From: Acidilobus saccharovorans 345-15
Lineage (GTDB): Archaea > Thermoproteota > Thermoprotei_A > Sulfolobales > Acidilobaceae
Length of the DNA: 64,000 nucleotides
Direction: 5' to 3'
NCBI RefSeq assembly: GCF_000144915.1
Contig: NC_014374.1
Location: forward strand, 1 to 64,000
The stretch's first letter is position 1. Every line of letters starts with the position of its first letter. Shown one piece after another: positions 59,900-64,000 of the stretch. The notes under the pieces were generated by a model. That model was not told where the DNA came from. It ran no database searches and was given only the letters and a program-made list of their open reading frames with translations. The translations under genes were made by a program, and so were the position numbers.

Positions 59900-60092
59900 G
59901 CCTGTCCTTCACGGCCTCCTCGTCCTCCTTGCTCATGACGCTGGTCTCCTGCTCCTCCAGCAGCTGCCTGAGGAGGAACTCAACGAGCTCGTCAACGGAC
60001 TTGAAGGTCCCCTGGGCCTCCACGTAGTTCTTGGCCTTCTCGTAGAGGTCCCTGGGTATGGACACCTGGGCCCTCTCCTCGGTCAACGCCAT
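59877..60092 (-). CDS. Second ribbon-helix-helix protein
   Basis: 71 residues. EERAQVSIPRDLYEKAKNYVEAQGTFKSVDELVEFLLRQLL is an RHH fold, with the DNA-contacting strand at AQVSIP. The tail is similar to that of the RHH protein at 59006. ATG 60092 is the natural start; a longer frame of 51 residues before it has no family look. It overlaps the APS kinase 3' end by 23 bp. Confidence 0.8.
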   Translation of the reverse strand: MALTEERAQVSIPRDLYEKAKNYVEAQGTFKSVDELVEFLLRQLLEEQETSVMSKEDEEAVKDRLRRLGYL

Positions 60093-60126
60093 CCCCGGCC
60101 TGCGCCTGGCTGTGAAGCTAATAAGG

Positions 60127-60501
60127 CTAGTAGCAGGGGCTCCCCATGGCCCTGAGCCTCTTCCTCCTCCTGGCCCTAAGCAGCGCCCTGAGAAGCTCCA
60201 GCAGGGGGAGCCAGAAGGAGAGCACGGCCATGCTGGGCTCGTCAAGGGCCACGTGCCTTATCACGCTGTCGTTCAGGTTGGCCCTGTCCCTGTGCACCAC
60301 GTAGAAGTGCTTGAACTCGAGCACGTGGAGGCAGCTGCCGTCGCTCAGTGTGGCCCTCCAGTTTCTCAGCTGCCCCCTGGGCTTCCCGAAGGAGGGCTCG
60401 AGGCACTGCTCCTCAGGCCTGGGCACGGAGTCCTTGGGCACAACGTAGTCAACGTGGTAAGGCGCCTTGACCATTGCCCTCTCTATGGCCAGCCAGTCCA
60501 T
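60127..60501 (-). CDS. Hypothetical protein
   Basis: 124 residues from ATG 60501 (MDWLAIERAMVKAPYHVDYVVP). The middle (WRATLSDGSCLHVLEFKHFYVVHRDRANL) looks like a small mixed alpha/beta domain; the end has a hydrophobic helix SMAVLSFWLPLLELLRALLRARRRKRL. Codon use is normal and the start is clear, so I take it as real, but I do not recognise it. It is divergent from the next gene. Confidence 0.6.
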   Translation of the reverse strand: MDWLAIERAMVKAPYHVDYVVPKDSVPRPEEQCLEPSFGKPRGQLRNWRATLSDGSCLHVLEFKHFYVVHRDRANLNDSVIRHVALDEPSMAVLSFWLPLLELLRALLRARRRKRLRAMGSPCY

Positions 60502-60547
60502 TGGACCGCCACGAAGGCGTAATTTGCCGTAAAATAAAACAGTTAGC

Positions 60548-60988
60548 ATGTGCTGCAAAATGAGCGAGGAGTGCAGGGGCACCCTGAGGGCCGTGGCAGG
60601 GCTCATAGCGCTGGGGATGACTAAGGAGATGATAAGGGCCGCCCTACACTACGACTTTAAGCTTGACATGAACGACGAGCAGTTCGAGTCCCTTTACTTC
60701 AGGGCCGCCAAGTGCGTCGAGGAAGGCCTAGTAAAGGTCAGGAGCTGGTCCACCCCGTTCAGGCCAGGGGACTGCAACAACGAGGTCGTGAGGGAGGTGG
60801 CCGCCATGATAATGAGGGGCGAGGACCTGGACTCCATAGTGCCTGCAGTGCTCAGGAGACACTACATGCTGAGGAGCGGCACCGCCTACAGGGTGCTGAC
60901 CCAGAGGGACGTGGAGTATGCCTACGACGTCGCGCTCCTCTGCATTAAGGACAAGGTGGAGAGGGCCAAGAAGTGGTCAGCACCTTGA
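60548..60988 (+). CDS. Hypothetical helical protein
   Basis: 146 residues. It appears all-helical, with CRGTLRAVAGLIALGMTKEMIRAALHY and VVREVAAMIMRGEDLDSIVPAVLRRHYML as two similar halves (each has an A-x-L/M-I-x-x-G-x-x-x-x-x-I pattern), which suggests an internal repeat. Five cysteines are spread out. No family recognised. TATA-like GTAAAATAAAAC at about 60530-60541 lies just before the start; the 3' end overlaps the oxidoreductase by 12 bp. Confidence 0.6.
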   Translation: MCCKMSEECRGTLRAVAGLIALGMTKEMIRAALHYDFKLDMNDEQFESLYFRAAKCVEEGLVKVRSWSTPFRPGDCNNEVVREVAAMIMRGEDLDSIVPAVLRRHYMLRSGTAYRVLTQRDVEYAYDVALLCIKDKVERAKKWSAP

Positions 60989-61963
60989 GGAGGAGTATAT
61001 GTCGAGGACGGCCCTGAGGTCCCTGAGCTCAAGCTCGGTGGGCATAGGGTTGTCCTTCCTCCTGCCGTCAACGTAGTCGGCGAACGCCCTTACCTCCTCA
61101 CCTATCATGTCCTTCTTCGCCACCTCAACCCTTGAGCCGTTGACCACCAGGTCCCCGTGCCTGGCGAAGTACCTGAAGCCCCTGGACTCCAGGAAGAGCC
61201 TCGAGGAGGGGTCCTCGTATATGGACCCCTTGTCGCCGTAGACCTCTATTATGGGCGCCGGGGCGGCGCTCCTGAAGGCCCAGCCGTACATGTAGACCCC
61301 CCTGGCGCCCGACCTGAAGTTAAACATCGCGACCCCCACGTCCTCCCCCTCCATGTCGACGCTGCCCGTGCGGTAGACCATGGAGCACACGGACGAGTAG
61401 TCGCCCGCCACGTTAAGCATGACGTGTATCATGTGTATGCCGCCGTCTATGACTGCCCCGCCGCCCATGAGCTCCTTGACCTTCCTCCAGGTCCTCGGCT
61501 GGTTGTAGTGTATGTCCCTCACTATCACCGTGTGAACCCTGCCCACGTTGGGCAGCTGCCTGTAGAGCTCGTTGAAAGTCTCGTCAAAGTGGTAGTTCTC
61601 GGCAACCATGAACTTGAGGCCGGAGGACTCAGCGGCCCTGACTATGGCCTCTGCCTCCTCCATGTTCCTGGCTATGGGCTTCTCAAGCATGACGTGCTTG
61701 CCCGCCCTGAGGGCCCTCGTCGCCATGGGCATGTGGGCGTCGTGGCTTATGACCAGGTCAACCGCGTCAACCTTCGACGAGAGGACGTCATCATAGTTTG
61801 TGAAGTAGCCCGCGGCCCCGAACCTCTCCGCTATGGCCTTGGCCTCCTGCTCGGAGGAGCTGTAGGTGTAGTACTCTATGTCGAAGCCCTCGTCCTTAAG
61901 CCTCGACATGGCGGCCAGGTGGACGGAGCCGAAGCCCCTGCTGCCGACGACCGCTATCCTCAA
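60977..61963 (-). CDS. Gfo/Idh/MocA-family dehydrogenase
   Basis: About 328 residues. Rossmann fold LRIAVVGSRGFGSVHLAAMSRL, then LRAGKHVMLEKPIARNMEEA with the family motif EKP, and the C-terminal sheet with GGGAVIDGGIHMIHVML (H as possible catalytic residue). It oxidises a sugar or inositol-like substrate with NAD(P). I use TTG 61963 so that the protein begins with the Rossmann strand; the frame opens at ATG 61996. Confidence 0.87.
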   Translation of the reverse strand: MRIAVVGSRGFGSVHLAAMSRLKDEGFDIEYYTYSSSEQEAKAIAERFGAAGYFTNYDDVLSSKVDAVDLVISHDAHMPMATRALRAGKHVMLEKPIARNMEEAEAIVRAAESSGLKFMVAENYHFDETFNELYRQLPNVGRVHTVIVRDIHYNQPRTWRKVKELMGGGAVIDGGIHMIHVMLNVAGDYSSVCSMVYRTGSVDMEGEDVGVAMFNFRSGARGVYMYGWAFRSAAPAPIIEVYGDKGSIYEDPSSRLFLESRGFRYFARHGDLVVNGSRVEVAKKDMIGEEVRAFADYVDGRRKDNPMPTELELRDLRAVLDIYSSSRC

Positions 61964-62010
61964 CGCTGGTCCCAGGAGAAAGAAGGGGCCTGGCAAAAAG
62001 GCTTATGCAC

Positions 62011-63381
62011 TTACCTTCCGCCGAACGAGGCCCTCTCTATCGCGAAGCCCACCACTACGAAGGGCAGGCTGACGAAGACTATCATAAGGCCTGGGAACAG
62101 TATCCACCACCACCACCCGTTGAGCGCGGCGTTGGCGTCGTACGCGGCGTCAAGTATGCCTCCCCACGTCACTATGTTGGGCGGGGCTATGCCTATGAAG
62201 GCGAGCGTCTCAACAAGCAGTATCGCCCCGGGTATCCCGAGCACGGTGTAGGCCACTATGAACGGCACCAGCCTGGGCAGGAAGTGCGTCAGGAACGTCC
62301 TGTAGGAGGGTATGCCCATCAGCTTGTCAGCCTCGACGAACGAGTTTGTCTTTATGCTCTGGGCCGCGCTCCTGGCTATTATTGCGTAAAACGGCCAGCT
62401 CAGGAAGGTTATCAGGAGGGCCTCCTCCATTATTGAGAGGCCCGACTTCAGCAGCAGCCCAAGGGCCACCAGGAACGGCAGGGCTGGCAGGGCCAGTATG
62501 ACCGTGCTGAACCAGTTGAGCGCGGCGTCCGTCTTGCCGCCCAGGAAGCCCGCGTATCCACCTATGAAGGCGCCTATGAGCACCCCCAGCAGCGAGGTGA
62601 CCACCCCTATCTCAAGCGCGTTGGGGAGCCCAAGCAGTATGCCAAGGAATATCGGCCTGCCGTAGATGTCTGTGCCCAGCGCCCCGTAGGCGTTCCCCAT
62701 GACCCTCACCTGGGCGGCCTTGAACTTGGCGGGCCCGGCGGTCGCGATGAAGACATTCACCCTGTAGGTGCCCAGCTCCGTTGGGCCCACGGTCCTCCTG
62801 GAGAGGTTGCTGAACAGGGCCGTTGCGAGGGCCTGCGTGGTCAGCACCGTGGGCACGGTGCCCGTCTTCTGGAGCAGGTAGGCCGAGAGAGGCTTGGCCA
62901 GGGCGCTGAGGTCAAAGGAGTACGTCGTTCCCGTCACGGTCACTGTGGCATTGACAGTTGACCCTGAGGGCTTAACCCACTCCACCAGCATGTACTGCAT
63001 CGTTGCGTTGGAGGCGAAGTTGAATACCACGTCCGTTGGGACCTTTGAGTAGCGCCACTCAAAGATGTACGTGAGCTCATACACGTAGACGGTGCCGACG
63101 TGCTCATACACCTTCACGGAGTGGGGGTTCACGTACAGGGAGGGGGCGTAGCTGGAGGGGCTCAGCGCCGCCATCCAGGAAGGCGCCGCGACCGTTGGGT
63201 ATGCGCTCTCCCAGTACTGGAGGTTGTTTATGTAGTTGAAAGCCACGCTCTTGGGCCACGTGCTCACGTAGGCGGCGAGCCCAACAAACACAAATATTAT
63301 CACGAGCGCTGCCAGGGCGCTCTTACTCTTCAGCACGTACTTCAGGTAGAACGTAAAGCTGGATCCTGCCTCCTCCGACAT
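62011..63381 (-). CDS. ABC transporter permease, DppC/OppC-like
   Basis: 456 residues. One helix near the N-terminus (LAALVIIFVFVGLAAYVS), a long extracellular insertion of about 190 residues, then five helices with the permease EAA loop (SFVEADKLMGIPSYRTFLTHFLP). The insertion is much larger than in bacterial DppC (about 300 residues in all). It works with the DppB-like protein from the next gene to import peptides or sugars. Confidence 0.88.
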   Translation of the reverse strand: MSEEAGSSFTFYLKYVLKSKSALAALVIIFVFVGLAAYVSTWPKSVAFNYINNLQYWESAYPTVAAPSWMAALSPSSYAPSLYVNPHSVKVYEHVGTVYVYELTYIFEWRYSKVPTDVVFNFASNATMQYMLVEWVKPSGSTVNATVTVTGTTYSFDLSALAKPLSAYLLQKTGTVPTVLTTQALATALFSNLSRRTVGPTELGTYRVNVFIATAGPAKFKAAQVRVMGNAYGALGTDIYGRPIFLGILLGLPNALEIGVVTSLLGVLIGAFIGGYAGFLGGKTDAALNWFSTVILALPALPFLVALGLLLKSGLSIMEEALLITFLSWPFYAIIARSAAQSIKTNSFVEADKLMGIPSYRTFLTHFLPRLVPFIVAYTVLGIPGAILLVETLAFIGIAPPNIVTWGGILDAAYDANAALNGWWWWILFPGLMIVFVSLPFVVVGFAIERASFGGR

Positions 63382-63387
63382 TCAAAT

Positions 63388-64000
63388 TCACCCTTGGCTT
63401 GCCCTTATCCTCGGGTCCAGTATCCCCTTTATTATCTCGTTAAGGAACAACGCTATTACAAGCACAAGGGTCAGCACGTAAGTTATCGCCATAACGGTCG
63501 CCTCGTCCGACTCAAGCACGGCATAATACGTAAGCAGCCCTATGCCTGGCCACACGAACACTATCTCGGTGGTCAGGCCTCCGGCGAAGGAGCTCGCCAG
63601 CCACAGCATGGCCTGAGTCGCTATTGAGGGCGATGCCGTCTTAAGTATGTGGCCGAACACTATCCTCCTCTCTGGCAGCCCCCTGGCCTTAGCCGTGAGC
63701 ACGAAGTCCTCCTTGGTTGTTGCCAGGGTCAGGCTCCTGACCACGTAGGCGAAGCCTCCCACGTTAACTATGAAGAACGCCAGGAGCGGCAAGGTCATGT
63801 GGTCCAGGAGGCTCGCCACGTACTGAAGGGGCTCCCTGGAGAAGTTGAGCCCGGCGCTCACTATGCCCCCGGGCGGGAACCAGCGGAGACCGTAGGCCAG
63901 GCCCGCTATGAGCAGGAAGCCTATCCACCACGTGGGCAGGCTCTGGTGCACGACGGCTATCACGGGTATGGCCTTATCGTAGGCGGAGCCCTGGTACCTG
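63388..64000 (-). CDS. ABC transporter permease, DppB/OppB-like (partial)
   Basis: The frame is open to the right edge of the window; about 203 C-terminal residues are visible. IPVIAVVHQSLPTWWIGFLLIAGLAYGLRWFPPGG is a DppB hallmark; FVLTAKARGLPERRIVFGHILKTA is the EAA loop, and FAGGLTTEIVFVWPGIGLLTYYAVLESDE is near the end. It precedes the DppC-like gene by 6 bp. The binding protein and ATPases are expected upstream, beyond the window. Confidence 0.9.
   Translation of the reverse strand, partial: RYQGSAYDKAIPVIAVVHQSLPTWWIGFLLIAGLAYGLRWFPPGGIVSAGLNFSREPLQYVASLLDHMTLPLLAFFIVNVGGFAYVVRSLTLATTKEDFVLTAKARGLPERRIVFGHILKTASPSIATQAMLWLASSFAGGLTTEIVFVWPGIGLLTYYAVLESDEATVMAITYVLTLVLVIALFLNEIIKGILDPRIRASQG

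Noticed and set aside
1-64000. tRNA, rRNA, 7S or other stable RNA genes
   Set aside because: I read the intergenic gaps for cloverleaf ends and conserved T-loop or box sequences and saw none that I can support.
1-64000. Insertion sequences or integrated virus genes
   Set aside because: No transposase or integrase motif and no terminal inverted repeats with target duplications were found; the only insertion-like structure is the 63-bp one in crn1.

Overview
The window reads as one contig of a hyperthermophilic crenarchaeon (Thermoproteota). The evidence is the high GC content, the strong AGG/GAG codon bias, the frequent GTG/TTG starts, archaeal TATA boxes instead of bacterial promoters, and gene families such as archaeal class I FBP aldolase, EndA, GPN GTPase, Lhr helicase, a DUF35/thiolase pair and tricorn-type peptidases. 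An Acidilobus-like or Desulfurococcales-like host would fit, but I cannot fix the genus from sequence alone. No rRNA or tRNA gene was seen.

Positions 1-22481 are a CRISPR-Cas island. Four arrays (17+, 10, 26 and 42 repeats, counting degenerate ones) use closely related 24-nt repeats and share homologous leaders. Arrays 1 and 3 run leftward, arrays 2 and 4 rightward. The inverted leaders of arrays 1 and 2 bracket a type I-A style adaptation block (csa1-cas1-cas2-cas4-csa3-cas6). The inverted leaders of arrays 3 and 4 bracket a ring-nuclease gene (crn1). Between arrays 2 and 3 lies a complete type III-B effector operon (cmr4-cmr5-cmr1-cmr6-cmr2/cas10-cmr3) preceded by csx1. Cas10 keeps its GGDD cyclase motif, Csx1 its HEPN RxxxxH motif and Crn1 its Ser and Lys, so a full cyclic-oligoadenylate circuit (synthesis, RNase response, shut-off) seems encoded. 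No type I-A interference genes are present in the window.

The most unusual observation is inside crn1. A 24-bp exact direct repeat flanks a 39-bp AT-rich segment and adds 21 codons in frame. The repeat length equals the CRISPR repeat length and the 39 bp equals a typical spacer here, so this looks like an off-target Cas1-Cas2 spacer integration. In addition, several pairs of spacers encode the same short peptide with different codons, so the arrays appear to have sampled the same sites of diverged viruses more than once. Leader 1 appears to be leader 2 with a clean 100-bp deletion between two copies of a palindrome.

Positions 22500-64000 are ordinary chromosome with dense, often overlapping genes: an MFS transporter, an ABC exporter pair, Lhr, an amidohydrolase, lipid and acyl-CoA genes (SCP2, thiolase, DUF35, hotdog thioesterase), a secreted nucleosidase-like protein, an aldolase-sugar kinase-UbiX run, EndA, a CDF metal transporter, ProC, a GPN GTPase, a LutAB-like iron-sulfur pair, a ferritin-VIT fusion, two large peptidases, sulfate activation (ATP sulfurylase and APS kinase, each next to a ribbon-helix-helix regulator) and the start of a dipeptide-type ABC permease operon running off the right end. 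Two genes (amidohydrolase, lutA-like) are split by a one-base shift at a run of six G, which may be a sequencing artefact or real. Several clear palindromic operators lie in the intergenic gaps.
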